From positions 21,762,001 through 21,826,000 of the forward strand of contig NC_046675.1 in assembly GCF_003369915.1 (NCBI RefSeq): a DNA stretch of 64,000 bases. Direction: 5' to 3'. Shown in pieces: positions 47,487-60,925 of this stretch. This stretch comes from Drosophila miranda (taxonomy: Eukaryota; Arthropoda; Insecta; Diptera; Drosophilidae). Numbering within the stretch: the stretch's first letter is position 1; each line of letters opens with the position of its first letter. The notes under the pieces are model-generated. The model saw nothing but the letters and a program-made list of their open reading frames with translations, did no database searches and was not told the DNA's origin. Position numbers and translations under genes: made by a program.

Positions 47487-48006
47487 ATGCAAGAGGTCTG
47501 CAGCACCCTGGACACAACCCCAATGGGGACGCAGATCAAATCGGAGTCTCCGCTCAATCCGCTGCAGGTTCAAACGGGAGGACAAACAACACTCCCCGTG
47601 GGTGTTGGTGTTGGTGGCTTGGTGGGTCAGGGCACGCAGCAGGGTGCTCCAGCGGTGCCGGCGGTGATGCTGGTCAACAAGATGGCCTCGAACTGTGATA
47701 AACGGGCCGCGGACACGGCCTACTGGATGGCCGCCTCCGAGGGTGGCTTCATCAATTCGCAGCCCTCGATGGCCGAGTTTCTCAATCACCTGAGTCCGGA
47801 GAGTCCCAAGATGGGAACACCTGTTGGAGGCGGCGGCGGCGTCGGCGTCGGTGGTGGTGTCAATGTGAATGTGAATGTCGGCGTCGGATATCCGGTGGGT
47901 GTGGGTCCAATGCCACAGACACCGGATGGCATGGACTCGGTGCCGGAGTATCCCTGGATGAAGGAGAAGAAGACATCGCGAAAGAGCAGCAACAACAATA
48001 ATCAGG
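47487..48006 (+). CDS. pb: Proboscipedia N-terminal exon (partial gene)
   Basis: The exon begins with an acceptor (tttcattacag ending at 47404) and leader sequence. It then opens MQEVCSTLDTTPMGTQIK from 47487, matching the known start of Proboscipedia, the Hox2 selector of labial and maxillary palp identity. It encodes 173 residues plus one base. Visible are IKSESPLNPLQVQ, the block CDKRAADTAYWMAASEGGFINSQ, a glycine/valine repeat region, and the YPWM hexapeptide at residues 155-158 that binds Extradenticle. The exon ends at NNNNQ and CAGG with donor gtgagt at 48007. An upstream in-frame extension of 11 codons is not expected to be used. The homeodomain exon is not in the window. Confidence 0.95.
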
Positions 48007-51000
48007 GTGAGTCCAAGAGTGAAATGCGAAACTCTCATTAATCAAGAAATCAATGCAATTTACCTTGCAACACGATGAGGCAGAGACGCAGCATGGCGGC
48101 GCCTTCTCTAGAACGGGGCACCCTTTTCTTTCCTTTCCTTTCCTTGCGTTTCCCACTCGATCAGAGACACACACGCACTCGTCTGGGCTCGTCTGGGGGC
48201 ACGGGCACGGCTCCTTTGATGGACAGCTACGGCAATGATGTGCCGGCAAAGATCTGTTATTTGCGATCATTTGTAACAATTTTCGAGGCAGACCAGTCCT
48301 CGGACCAGGCCAGAGCTCGCTCTGGAAATGCTTCATTTATTTCCCTTCGAATGTGTCGATTTCATTTGCGCAAGAAATATACGAATACTCGTAAGAAAAA
48401 AACCAAGAAAAGATCGAGACACAGCCGCATTTAAAATAAATGAGGTATCAAGGTTGTCCGACCATACGTTTTCCTGTCCATGTTGCATGCCACTCCACAC
48501 CACACCACACTCCGCTCTCTCTCTCTCTCGGAGAGCGATTGCAACCTGTTATTTAGGTTCATTTGTCAAAATATTTTTTCCTGTCCCCCTTTTTATTTTT
48601 CTGCTCCCTCAATCAAGGGGGAAAAGGCAGCGGCAGTCAGCACCGGTTGCCATGTTGCAAGTTGCAATTGCAAGACAGGCAGGGCCTGGGGATAGGTTTT
48701 GTGTAGCACATAAAATGTTTCGCGGCTGTTGTTGCTGCTGCTGCTGCATGCACCATTTTAAAGCTTTGCCTCCCATTCGCCATTCTCCCAATTCATTCCC
48801 CCATTTACTTCGCCCAGGGAAACACGATAAAGGGGGAGAGAGAGAGTTTCAATTAATCACTTTTATCGGATGGACAGAAGGCGAGCAGGCAGCAGCGGAA
48901 ATTTGAATGTGTGAGAAGCGGTGGAGAGCGGAAAGAAATGAAGCTTGGCAGCTGCTTTAGATTCCTTTTAGGCACAGCTTAGGACTTGGGCGCGAAGCTT
49001 GCAATAAGAGCAGGTGCGATCTCTCTTACTCTCGTACGAAGATTAAGCTTTGTAGCTGCTTTAGCCTTATATCACAAAAGCTTTGACTGTGAAGATAAGA
49101 TAGCCAGAAGAGCAGGCAAAGCTTTGATGGTCTTCTTTACTCCTTCGCCAACTGAAAATATTTGGCATGACTTTCCTGCTCAAGAGAGCGGCTGGAGAAA
49201 AGAGAGAGCAAACGTAAGACTGCTGGTGTCTTACTTGTTCTGAGAATGAAAGAGATGGAGATCACTCCGACAAAGGCTTGTGCTCCATTGATCATCTCTT
49301 CTCTCCCGCGTAGTCGCTAAGCGCTATTTTAAAATTTCCTGTCGCCACTCGAATGCTCTCTTTGAGCTCTTAAAGCTTTTCCACTGCAATAAATAGACTG
49401 CAGAAGTAAGATCTTTCCATCAGGTCAGCATATTCCCATTCAAACGCCTCTATTTACCTCCTGCAGCGTTAACTAATGCAAATCTCCGTGAGACCATTTG
49501 CCCCTGCGCTGACTTAAACTAATACAATGCCAATTAATATTGACCACACACTCATACCACCGCCCTTATGTTGACAAATGAGTTACACTAATCCCCTGGA
49601 AGGTGTCTAGTAGAGTCCTAGAGTGTGTTTAACCTCAGAATCCCAACACGTGGCTGCCACAGTGCAGAATGTGTCCAGCCAAGCAAAAGGCAACATGCAC
49701 GTTGTATTCCCCAGAGAAGGGGGAGAGAAAATCTTCCCTTTGGTTGGTTTTCTGGTCTCTCTCTCTGGTTCCCCGGGTGAAAGTGAGCCAATAAATAGCC
49801 GTGAAGCATTCCGAAGCGCCCGACACTGAATCCCGTTGAAGGGTCAATACATCTTTTCACTGCCGCACACTCTGTGGCAAGGGACTCGCTCCGATGATGG
49901 GGTGAGGGTGTGGAGGACGACATGCTGAGCGATATGGATTACAAATGATGTTGTAAATGTCTGTCCATACCAGGAGATGGAGAGAGCACACCGCTGTGTT
50001 CTGGAGCGTGTGTGTGTTGGTTGGTTGGTGGAGTGTTTGTTGAACAGTTTAATTTGTTAATGCTGTCAAATTAATTCCTTGTCAAACGGTAAACGATCTA
50101 AACGAGACTCTGGAGGCAAATCTTAGCACAGAAACGGCTTTTGATTGAAGCAAAGATCATTACTTAGAGAAAATGGAGTAAAGGAAGTGGAAATCGTTTC
50201 TGAATTGAATATTTGGACCTTCCTTTCCACCTTTAAACCTCTTTCCATGAAGATATATCCCCTGAAACCATTTTTTCCACCCAAATCAACAGTTGAAAGT
50301 CGAATTTAACCTTTAACATGCATCCTTTCACCAAAAACGTATGGCAATCCCCAACACAAAATGCCTTCTGCCGCCTGGAATAACAATTTGTTGCCTTGTT
50401 CCTGCTTCCTCTACGACGGGGGCACTCATTGTTTGCCACAAATTGTTTGCAACGCATCCTGAATTTTAATGCGTGCCGCGTAGAACTCTTCAGAGGATGA
50501 GCTCCATTCCATGTGGAGAGGAGAATGATGATTGTGTCTGCCACCAAAAATTGTGCTGTACGCGCCACTCGAATGAGTGGAAACAATAATATTTGTGGCA
50601 AGTGTTAATTAGGCGTAATGAACTGCAAGGAAAAGTTTGTAATTGTCGTGCAACATGTTCAAGTTTTTAGCGTCAAGTATCTGCGAGATACTTCATGGCT
50701 TCTTTGGGAAGGAAAGGAGAAAGATATGCGGGATCTACTGGCGGGGGAGTGGGGGGAAACCAATAAAAAACAATTTGACTTTGTTTGGGGCCCCGGTCCA
50801 GGCTATTGAAAGGCGGCAATCCATTGGCAGCGCCATCTGTATCATCCACTCCACTCCACTCCTACACTCCAATCCACTCCACCCATCGACCATATGTTGC
50901 GCCAGGACCAAAAGCAGTTCATCCTGACTCCTGGTTGAGGTTACGAGAGAAATGGTTCAGGGGTTCGTTCGGGGCATAAAAAATGCGTGCGGCACGACTG

Positions 51001-54000
51001 GAAACTTACCCCCCGAGGATTACGATTATAACAAACCATTTATCATAATATTTATGTTGATGCGTTGTGCTTTTTCTCAATGAAGGTCTCGTCTCTCTCT
51101 CCCCTTCTCTCTCACTCAGAGTCGCGGCGCGCGGTGCCTTTTATTAATTTTATTTATGATGAGTCATTTGCACATTTATAATTTTAACCTTTACACTCGA
51201 ATTCATTCGCAAAACGAATCCGGTGCGAAATCCAAGGGGAATCCATATCAATTCCAGATATGCAGATCTCGCAGGGAAATTTGAACAGATTCCCATATCA
51301 AGGCCTTCGAGGGTGGGAGGGGAAGGGTTGCGGAAAGATTTATTTAGTTATCGATTGAGAATAATTGTGTGGTTGACATTAATAGATTTCGATGGTGCAA
51401 ATTGAAGCGAATATCGAGTAAATCAAGGGGAATGATTTATGCAACTATAAAATTACATGCTGGCCTTTCTGAGGTGATCGTTAGTCGATAAATAATTAGG
51501 ATTCGCAGTAGGTAAGTTAAATCCATAAAATATAAACAAAATAGGAATGAAATGAATAAAAAAGTTACTATAGTAATGAAAATAGTGAATACACTCAAAA
51601 ATTTGTTTGATAAATACGTGTGTTTATATACAAATATTGAAAATAGCCAAACGATATGTGGTTTAAGATACGATATCGACCAAATATCGATACTTTGCGA
51701 TAAACTTATGAAAGTTTCGCTTAGAAAATTGTCACTTATCGTTATACTTTTTACACAAACAATCAATTATCTTTAAAAAAAGAGCATATCTCAGATAAAC
51801 GCTTCAAAATACATTCCGTCAACCGCTTCTTTATCTCCCATTCTCTTTAAAGGCAAGTTTTCGATCAACTTACGTCTATTTCATATAAAAAGTGATCACT
51901 AAATGTTATACCTTTCATAAAATGAATCTCCTCTCTTTAAAAACAAAGCAAGTCCCAGAAAAACCCATGAAAATATATCCCGTCAACCCCTTTTTGAGCT
52001 CCTCTTCCATCATAAGCCCCATTTAGATCCATTAAATCACAAAACTCCCAGTAGATAAGTGCCACCGCCTCCTCCTTTGCAGAAAAGGTAAACCCGACTC
52101 CATTGAACTTGAAATTCATGTCACCGAGCATTAAATTAATTGAGGCTCGTCAAATAATTTTTTGGTGGACTAATTACGCGTCAAACGATGAAAAATCTGA
52201 ATGGGCTGTGTCTCAGGATTTCTATCTTTCACCTCAGTTTCGGGTCTTTTGGGGATTTCTCGGGTCGCCTTCAATTAATTGTTACGACTTTATTATGGAG
52301 ATAAGTGCACGCAGCGTCTTGCGGCCGGAGACAACAAAAGGGTTCTAATTGGCAGAGACCGCAGGACTCATGCCAGGATAATGCCGGGCAGACGTTTACG
52401 CCCCAAAGGGTTTTTTCCATATTTTTCTTTGGCTTTTTCCTGGGTTTTTCTTTCGGTTTTCCCCTCTCCAGCATGACTGTGTGGAAAAAAATCTGTTACA
52501 ATTAGTTAAGCTCGAAGGCCGGCGGCGTCGGCGGCGGCTGGCCCAAAGTAAATTTTAAGATTATTATTTTTTTAGGCAATTTTTTTCGCTGGCTTTTTAC
52601 ATTATCTACAAACTGATTTGTCATTATTTTTTAAAGCGCAAAGAGGGCGAAATTTATCAGGGAATTATAAACATTAATGTGGCAGTGGTGCAGGCACTTG
52701 CCAGCAACTGCTGCGAATAGAGAAAAAACTTAAGAATGCAAGAGGAATTTCCAATTGAAATATAAACCTTAATAACCAATCTTAGGGCAACAATTCCCGG
52801 GCCATCATCTACGCTCCATTTTGTCCTTTAATTTCCCTCTAAAATTGGTCATTTGGTTGCCGATTTCCCGAGAAAAAAGTTTGTTTAACGTCAACCAATA
52901 TCGATTTAATTTTATTTCCCACTCATTTAGCTAAAAGCGTTCCAGTGAAAAATGAAAATATTTGCTCACGATTAAATTAAAAAAACCGGAAAACTCACCA
53001 ACACAAAAAAAGCAAAGAAGGAAAAGCGAGAAGGAAGGGGAGAAAAGTGTATGAGAGAAAAGCATTTTATGAAATGAATGCACTGACACTCTGGCCTCGC
53101 CTTTGCCTTTTGGTAAAAATTTGAATACATTATGAGGGGCGGAGAGAGAGAGGGGATGGACATGGACTCCCTGCAAATAAACTGCTGGAGAAGACCGACT
53201 CCCACCGCAACCGCTCGCTCTGGACCTGCCACACCCCCAAACGAAACCCCCCCGAGAACGACGGACGGGCATGACAATGACACAAAAGCCGCGCACTTAA
53301 TCGCCGTGGATCACATTCCGTAAAAACCGCGACGATAAAAATTTTTTACGCTCCATTCTCTGTGTACTTAGTGGAATGGAAGGGCCCCCACTCCTAGTCC
53401 TTGTTCTCGGAGAGAAAACCACCCACCCCCCGCCAAGGCGGTTGACCCGCCTGTCCGCAAATTTCCCTAAAGAAGATATCTCTCTGTCCAGTTTTTGCTC
53501 TGCTCTTTCCCTGAAAGAAGAAAATCAAATCTGAAATTATTTTCAATTTGTACGCGATTTATTTTTATGTCTTTTTTTACTTTTGAGACGAGAGGGAGAG
53601 TGCCTCAGAGACTCAGCCTCATTGCAGATCCCAGTTTAAACGATTTGTAAACATTTGAATTGGATTTTTCGGCCATAAAAATTGCTTGTTAGCGACTTTA
53701 TCACGCAGAGGGCTTTGTGTTGTTGTCTAAGTTGTTGGCATTAGTGGCTATGGTATCATCAGTAGTGGGGGAAGTACTCCTACACCTATATTTATTACCC
53801 GATACCCAGTTCCCATAACTCAACTGCAAAGTTAATCGCATTTCATTCCACTTCACTGCGGAAATAGATGTGGCAGCGAAAGGTGGCATGACTCTGTTTG
53901 GGGGCTGCAGTGCACTCTAACAACTATAATAAATTAATAAATTATCAAGTTTTTGCATAAACTACAGTCTTAACTTATCAATGAGCGGGAGAGTAGTACT

Positions 54001-57000
54001 ATAATTACGGTGCCAGGCCCAGTCGAAGGGTGTTGTCAAAGACAAATGACTCTGAAAATACGAAATAAAATGGTGGAAAAATTTAGAAAGATTGTCACAA
54101 ATTGTCATAAATTATCATCATGTATTGGGTGATTGGCTGGGTGTGTGATTACTGACTGATATTCTGAGTTTCGTAATGTTTACTGGAATATAGTGGCTTT
54201 TAAAAAGGGGACTTTACTTTGCGGAAATCTGCGAATTAGTAGAAGGCTTAAAACAGTTTAGAAAAGAAGCTTTCTTAGAGTTAAAAGATTTATGTGAAAT
54301 TATCTACAGAATAGAGCTTTTTTAAAGAGCAATATTTATTTTGGGAAAATGCTCCTAAAACAAAGGGGGAGACAATTTTCAAAGTCAAAGAAATATCCTA
54401 TAACAATAGCCAAAAAATAGCTCTGTCTCGAGGACTTTAAGATCACCCTGAAGATCCCCAAAGATCCGTTAGTTTTTATATGATCCCAACAAAATTATAA
54501 GATATTCCATAACGTGTTCATAAATATCTTTCTTTAATTAAGATATCCCACATTCAAAAGATATTCGTTTACAATTCAAGTTATTTCCTGTTCAACCCCA
54601 TCATCACCCCCGAAAATCGCACCCCAAAAAGCATTAATTTATTATAAATATATCTCATATGAAGACCTAGTTTAAATCTCTGATTAATGTTAAACTCAGA
54701 CAAAAAGGTCTTCCCACAGGCGGAAGCAGCCACAAGAACAACAGGCAATAAACTGAAAAATATTTAACGGCGTTTAAAAGAGCGTGAAAAGTCAACAAGG
54801 ACACAAACAGCCACTGGCAGGAGGAAACACGGACACACACACACACACACGCTCTCACATGTGATAACGTCGTAACCCCTGGATAACCCCCGGTTAACCC
54901 CTACAGGCGGTGTGTGTGTGTGTGTGTCTCTGTCTCTGATTTAAATAAAACTAATGTTTGTGTGGAAAATGGATTTTATGTGTGTTGTCATCGCCTCTGC
55001 CTCTCTTTCTCTCTCCGTGTGTGCCTGTGCCTGTTGACTTTCCACAGTAAGGATTTTATTCCTTATTTAAATTCACCAAACGGATACGGATTCATTCGGT
55101 GGCAAACAGATTTAAAATTTCGCATACGCTTAGCACGTGAATGGGAATATCCTTGAGAGGACGACGACGGCGACGACACACCGCTTTCCGTCGAGTCATG
55201 CATCATATCTACAGCTGCGAAAGCCCCTGAAAACATAGAGGAGGGGTTCCAGCCTCATCCTCAAGGATTCGGTTTGAGTTTGGGTTTCGTTTTCGAGAGA
55301 GGTGAGAGGTTGTTTTGGGGTGGGGGTTGGGGTTGGGGTGTGGCGCGCGTGGTTGACACGTGATTCCGTTGGTCGTAAATTTTCCCAAGAATGTTCGAAA
55401 CACATTTTTTAGTGGTTCTTGTAGTTTTTAATTTGTGGCTTGTTGAGCACTGTGTTAACGGTTATTATTTATGGGATTTCGCTGTGATGATAAACGAAAA
55501 TTATGGATAGACCAAGTCTCGAAAGCGGATATTACCTGAGTGATAACGTTTTTGTGGAAGTGTATTCCAAGAGGAGGTTGCTCTTTTGCAACCAACCCCG
55601 AAAAAGGGCGGAACAGAGCAAAAAGCTGTCACTTGGGGATGCTGCTGCAGATGTACATATCACTGTGTGAGTGAGTGTTGTATCTGTGTGTGAGAGAGTG
55701 AGGTTTGTGTGTTAGTGAGTGTCAAGGCATCATCCATCATTTTGGACTTGACCTTTTTTTTAGAGGCTAAGCTTCCGTTTAACAGGAGTCTAGCAAGGGA
55801 ATCTTTAATTTTTGATACGAGTATATGCTAGGAATAGAATGAATGCACATGTTACAGATACAAGATACACAGATAGACGAAGGAGGAGAGCAGTCAAATG
55901 TCAGACATATCACATAAGCGACTCTCTTGGTCTCTCTCTCTCTCCCTCTTTGGGCATCCTGCAATGCAATGTCTCATTGCTGATGATTAAGCCAGAGCAT
56001 AGAGTATCCCCCTCTTTATGTATCTGTATCTCTCCCTGGTTCGGTTTTCACTTTTGTGTCGTGTTAAAAATGAATTTGTCATCTGTAAACGGTCTGACAT
56101 GTTTGCCAAAAAAAACGAAAACGAAATCTCTCATTCTCTGAGCCCATACATCAATTGTTGTTCCTGGAGTCCAGAAGTCTTTGATTGATTTGCATTGAAA
56201 ATCGTGATTTTAATTGACATGCGATGAGCGAAAGCAATCCAAGAGAGCAATAATTATGTCAATCTTGCATCAGATGCTTGATCGATTGATTGATTGGACA
56301 GGACTTAAGGCTTTAAGGTGCATTTTGGGACTATTTCAATTTAGTTTTGACCTATTAAGAGCTGGTAAGAGGCTTCAAGAGAGCTATAACTTTTTGAATA
56401 CTTGTTTTGAAGGTTATCAAATAATATAATCAGATAGAAATGGCATCTAATGTGATTACAAATACATTTTTAATGCTACTTATATTTGATTTGCATAGGT
56501 TTCCAGGCCTTTCTTTGACTTGCATTTAATATTCCCCTTAAAATAATTCCAAAAGCGTATTAAAAATTCCTGAAATAATATATTTAACTCCACAAAACAA
56601 AAATGAAAAGCCACAGACAGGTGCCACCAAACGAATGATTCGCTTTGAATAATAAACTGCAATTATTGAATGTCTGTAACATAAATGTAATTCCACACAC
56701 ACACACAGACAGAAAACACGAACCGAAATAGGTATACGTTTGTTCGTTGGTAATTACAACTCTTTTTGGAGTTATTAATTAAAATTCACATACACCCACC
56801 ATGGACGTGGACAAATGGAACGTGATAGATGTAACATGCCATAAAAATATCAGCAATAAGTGGGACAATCGTGAACCAATAAAGAGGAGGGGATGGGCTT
56901 GGGGTCCATGGTTCCCTGAACCTTATAATGGGGGCAGCCCAAAATCGTTTAGCTTTAATATGATGAGTGGGTTTTGGGTGGCCAAAATGGGTGAGGGAAG

Positions 57001-59487
57001 GCAGGTGGAAAGGTGGAAAGGTGGGAGCCACCGTTCAGATCATTGGCCAAATGATTTTTCGAACAATTTGTTGCTTCGCTGGCGAGGGCCTAAAGAGCGT
57101 GAAATTGATATGCAATTAAAATAATATTTTTCCAGTCGAGTGATATCTAGAATAATTATTGGATATATCTGGCGTATATATCACGTATGTATGGATGGTA
57201 TTTTTATGGCCCCACAGATGTCACAACAATGCAAAAATATCGGCACCAAAAATGTGCTTGAAATAATAATTTGCTTTTTCCATTAAAGCTGCGGTTCAAG
57301 GATTTTCCACTTCTTATTTTTAATTCAAGGCCAAAAAGACAGGCTAAAGAGGGGGAGAGTGGGAGAGTAGGTTTTTGGGGGAGAGCCAGGACTGAGTGAC
57401 TGCTGCGGTTAATGGCTTTTGAATGCAAATTCAATTTTATCGCACTCTGTTCACTTTTTAATAAGATTTTCCTTCACTTTCCAGCCCACTTTCCTGCTCT
57501 CTAGCCTCTCTATATTGTCTGCTGGCGAAAGGTGCACTCTGCTGGAAATGAAAATTAGTTGCAAGAATCCCAAAAAACAAAAAAATATACCAGCGAAAGA
57601 AAAAGAAAGAACTGAGCCAAAAAGACACGCGACTTGCGACCTGCGAGAAATGCTTTTTGGCGCCACAAGCAACCAAAACCTGACTGCCTGCCTGCCTGCC
57701 TGCCTCGTGTGCCCCTGCCCTTGCCCCTCCCTTTTTGAGACGTAGTGGTGGTGGTGGTTGTACCTTTTCTCGATGGGGCACAGCCCACAATCCAACAAAT
57801 TGCGTTTCGTGTGCAAGAGTGGGTGGGAAAACTGTCAGAATGAATGAGTAGCATGGTCACACCTACCCGGCTGTCAGTCATGAAACGAATGGCAATGGCC
57901 AAACGGTAACACTCTCCCAAAACAAAACTGTCCAAGGCGTTGCCTTCAATCCGAAGTTTAAACTGCAAAAATATTCACCTATAGATGGATGGACGGATCT
58001 CTTTCCCAACATTCTTTTCAATTAGGTAAATGGCCTCTGAGTATGATTAGAAAGTGTTTTGAGGTGGAACCAGGGAAAGTCTAGAACGTAATGAAAGCGC
58101 TGTTCAATGGAGTGGCACGTAAGATATTTCAATTATAAAATAAGGGGAGATAGATAGAAAGATCGAATTAACACAGAACTGTGGATGAAGATGTACTCTA
58201 ATTATGCTAAAAAATGGACAGTTCTTGACTTTGAATTCGGCATAGAACTTTATTAAAGAGGGACTTCGAAATCAATATATAATGTTTGTATGTTATTTCT
58301 GAACTGATCCTATATTCTAGCAAAGTTCTTTAGTTCTTCATATACTTATCGATTATCCAATCAATTTTTTGTCCCTTTTAAGCAGCCTTTAAAGGACTTT
58401 ATGAAACCTTATGGGAGACTGGTTTAATGCCAAAAATATCATTAAATATTCATTGAAGTGTGTAAATATTTTAAGACTCCTGCCACATCGTTTCCAGTCA
58501 CCTGTAAAGGCAGACTGCGTTGCAACGAAGTATCTGCATTCTTTATGTATCTTTTTTTTGGGCTGCAGCAGAGAAAGAACTCTCCATAAAGAATCCCCTA
58601 CACACATGTTGGATGTAGCAAAACTTTCTTTCTTTGAAGTTTAGTTTGGCTCAAAAGTGGAAAATAATTAACCTCAAAGTTTTTGAGAAGGCGGAAGTTG
58701 CCACAGTCGACACATGCAGCACGTAACGAGCGGTCAAGCGGACCCCCAAACAATTTCCTCCTGGTCCCCCAGTACTTAATTGAGAAGTTTCGATAGGAAA
58801 AACACAGGGGGAAGCCAAAGCCCCACTCCAAGGATGTCTCAGAGAAGTTCGGGCTCTCTCCGCAGTCTATTATTGGAAGGAAGCTAAGGGGTTGGATGAT
58901 GATGAAGATGATGATGATGTCAATGGGTGGATGGAAGGCAAATAAAATCATGCTGTCGGAAATAATAGCGTCTGGCCGGGAACTTAATTCCGAGTGGGGT
59001 TTGGGGCTTGGCAGCCCAAGTTTATGCAGTTTCATAAGCAATATTTGATATTTTTCGTGTGGCAGCAGCAGCAGCATCAGAAGAAGGGGCACCATCTGCA
59101 TGATTAGCAAATATTTTTGTTTCGATAATCAGCGAACAATCCCATTTCTATATGGAAGGAAGCTCATGAATATGACTGGCATTTTGTCTGGCAGTTATCT
59201 TATGATATTCCAACAGTTAAAGATGGATTAAGTTTTTGGGGGATAGAAAGTAGAGTTTTTATTTGAATTAAATTATTTTCGGTGGGAAATAGTCTTGGAA
59301 AATACAGAACTTCCTTCTCAGTATTTATTTATAGAAAATATTCATCATATACCAATGAAAAATACGCCAAATAAATCCTGTAAGCACCTCCTTTATGTAT
59401 ATATATGTATGTATTTTATATAGATCCCTTGTAAATGATTTCTTGTAATTTTCTAATCGAAACTCCCTTTCTGATTCTCCATTTCAG
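48007..59487 (+). other. pb: pb large intron between N-terminal exon and microexon
   Basis: The 11.5 kb intron starts gtgagtcc and ends ctccatttcag. I see no nested gene. It contains CT/GA tracts (48520-48536), a GT run (54910-54927) facing an AC run (54833-54850), a GCCT repeat (57684-57705) and a Hox/Exd-like TGATTTATGC at 51433-51442. In D. melanogaster the corresponding intron carries pb enhancers, so regulatory content is likely here by analogy. Confidence 0.8.
54833..54927. repeat. AC run and GT run in opposite orientation
   Basis: An 18-base AC run at 54833-54850 and an 18-base GT run at 54910-54927 are complementary and 59 bases apart in the pb intron. Confidence 0.85.
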
Positions 59488-59502
59488 GTGATAACTCCAT
59501 AA
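59488..59502 (+). CDS. pb: pb 15-nucleotide microexon
   Basis: GTGATAACTCCATAA is flanked by acceptor atttcag and donor gtaagtac. Joined to the preceding exon (which ends with one base of a codon) it adds Gly-Asp-Asn-Ser-Ile and leaves a single A for the next codon. This equals the GDNSI segment between the hexapeptide and homeodomain of D. melanogaster Pb, where a 15-nt microexon is known to be alternatively used. The phase is compatible with skipping, since 15 is a multiple of three. Confidence 0.93.
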   Translation: MITP

Positions 59503-60569
59503 GTAAGTACTTCCCCTACAAGAAAACAAAACAATTACTCATCCATTGCGCAACATACAATACAATATATTTTCAACCACAAAACAAAAACATATTCCAA
59601 TTGGCTTGAAAGTACGAGTATATCCAAAAAAAAAAAGCACCAAAGATACATTTTGCATTCGCTGTAGGATACAGAAACTTCACTTCAAGGTAGTAGATCC
59701 CTCAAAAACCGCAAAAGCCCTGATTAAATGTTATTAAAAACATTTTTGCCAGCCTATAGAAACCTCTGCCAAAAAACCGCAAAACGAAATTCATGAAATT
59801 TCAATAATTGTATAATAATTTCCCTTGAAAAAAACTATATCAATTCTGTGGAAATATATTGAGGGGCTTGTTTTTTTGTGACGACCATTTTGTGTATCGA
59901 AATCATCTAGAGTTGACCCAAACTGAGAAAAAAAAGTGAACCCAAACAGAGAAGAAAACAAAAAAAAAAGTGAACCAATCAAGCGGACGACCATTTTGGA
60001 GACGGTTTCGGCGGAAACGTCGCTTTTTCATGTTCGTGACCAAAGTTTAAGTCTGACTGGTCTTCGGGAATGGGAACGGGGAGGGGATACAGAGACAAAC
60101 AGAGAATCGAAAGAGAGACAGAGAGAGATAGAGACAGTAAAAAAACATACAAATTTTTACCTGAATTAAATTGAGTAACGAAAACACGAAAAGTTTTTTA
60201 ATGCCTGGCAGCAGACATTGAAGGTTGAGGAGAGGTACATAAATACTCATGTACCTATAGAAGAAATATAAGTATATGAGTATATATGTATGTATATGTA
60301 GACCATTCTTATTTCATTTTTTGTTGTTGTTTACTTATCAGGGGGGAGAATAGCAGGGGAGGAGGAGTAGGGTAGTGCTGAACCAAACACGCTCCCATTT
60401 TTTGGGCTTAGTTCTACAGACAGAAAAAAAAGATGAAAATTAGTATGATTTCTGGAGAATAGACACATTTTTTGTAGTATATTTTTACATATATTTATGG
60501 CTATATGGTATAGGAAAAAATCCATAGATATACTTCATATTAGAAAACTAAGGGTCAAGGGCCCTACGC

Positions 60570-60660
60570 ACTCGCCTCGCCTCTCAACTCCTGGCTCACG
60601 CGCTTCGCTCAGGCCGATATGAGTTTACAAATCGGACAACCACGACTACCCACAGCTTTT
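60570..60660. mobile_element. Dispersed repeat fragment in pb intron
   Basis: The block GGCTCACGCGCTTCGCTCAGGCCGATATGAGT..AATCGGACAACCACGACTACCCACAGC is related, with substitutions and small gaps, to the block at 34964-35027. No coding capacity is seen. Confidence 0.45.
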
Positions 60661-60877
60661 TTAAATACATAATAGACAGATATCTTAAATTTAAATTTTG
60701 ATGGGCTATATTTGTTTGACTTTTAAATCTGAAATTGAAATGAATAAGTATCTAAGGCTTTACTTTTTCATAAAGCTTTAACTAAGTATAAAGTATATTT
60801 TATACTGAGTGATATATATATACCCTGATATACTAAGATATATATAATTTAATGCCATTCAAATGATCGGTCTATTC

Positions 60878-60925
60878 TTAAATACTCTTCAATCAAAAAT
60901 ATTAAATACTCTTCAATAAAAAATA
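60878..60925. repeat. Two tandem 24-bp AT-rich units
   Basis: Two consecutive copies beginning TTAAATACTCTTCAAT, differing at one position (C or A). Confidence 0.85.

Noticed and set aside
48940..49075. Two similar segments containing AGCTGCTTTAG about 110 bp apart
   Set aside because: A short imperfect match only. Not enough to call a repeat element.
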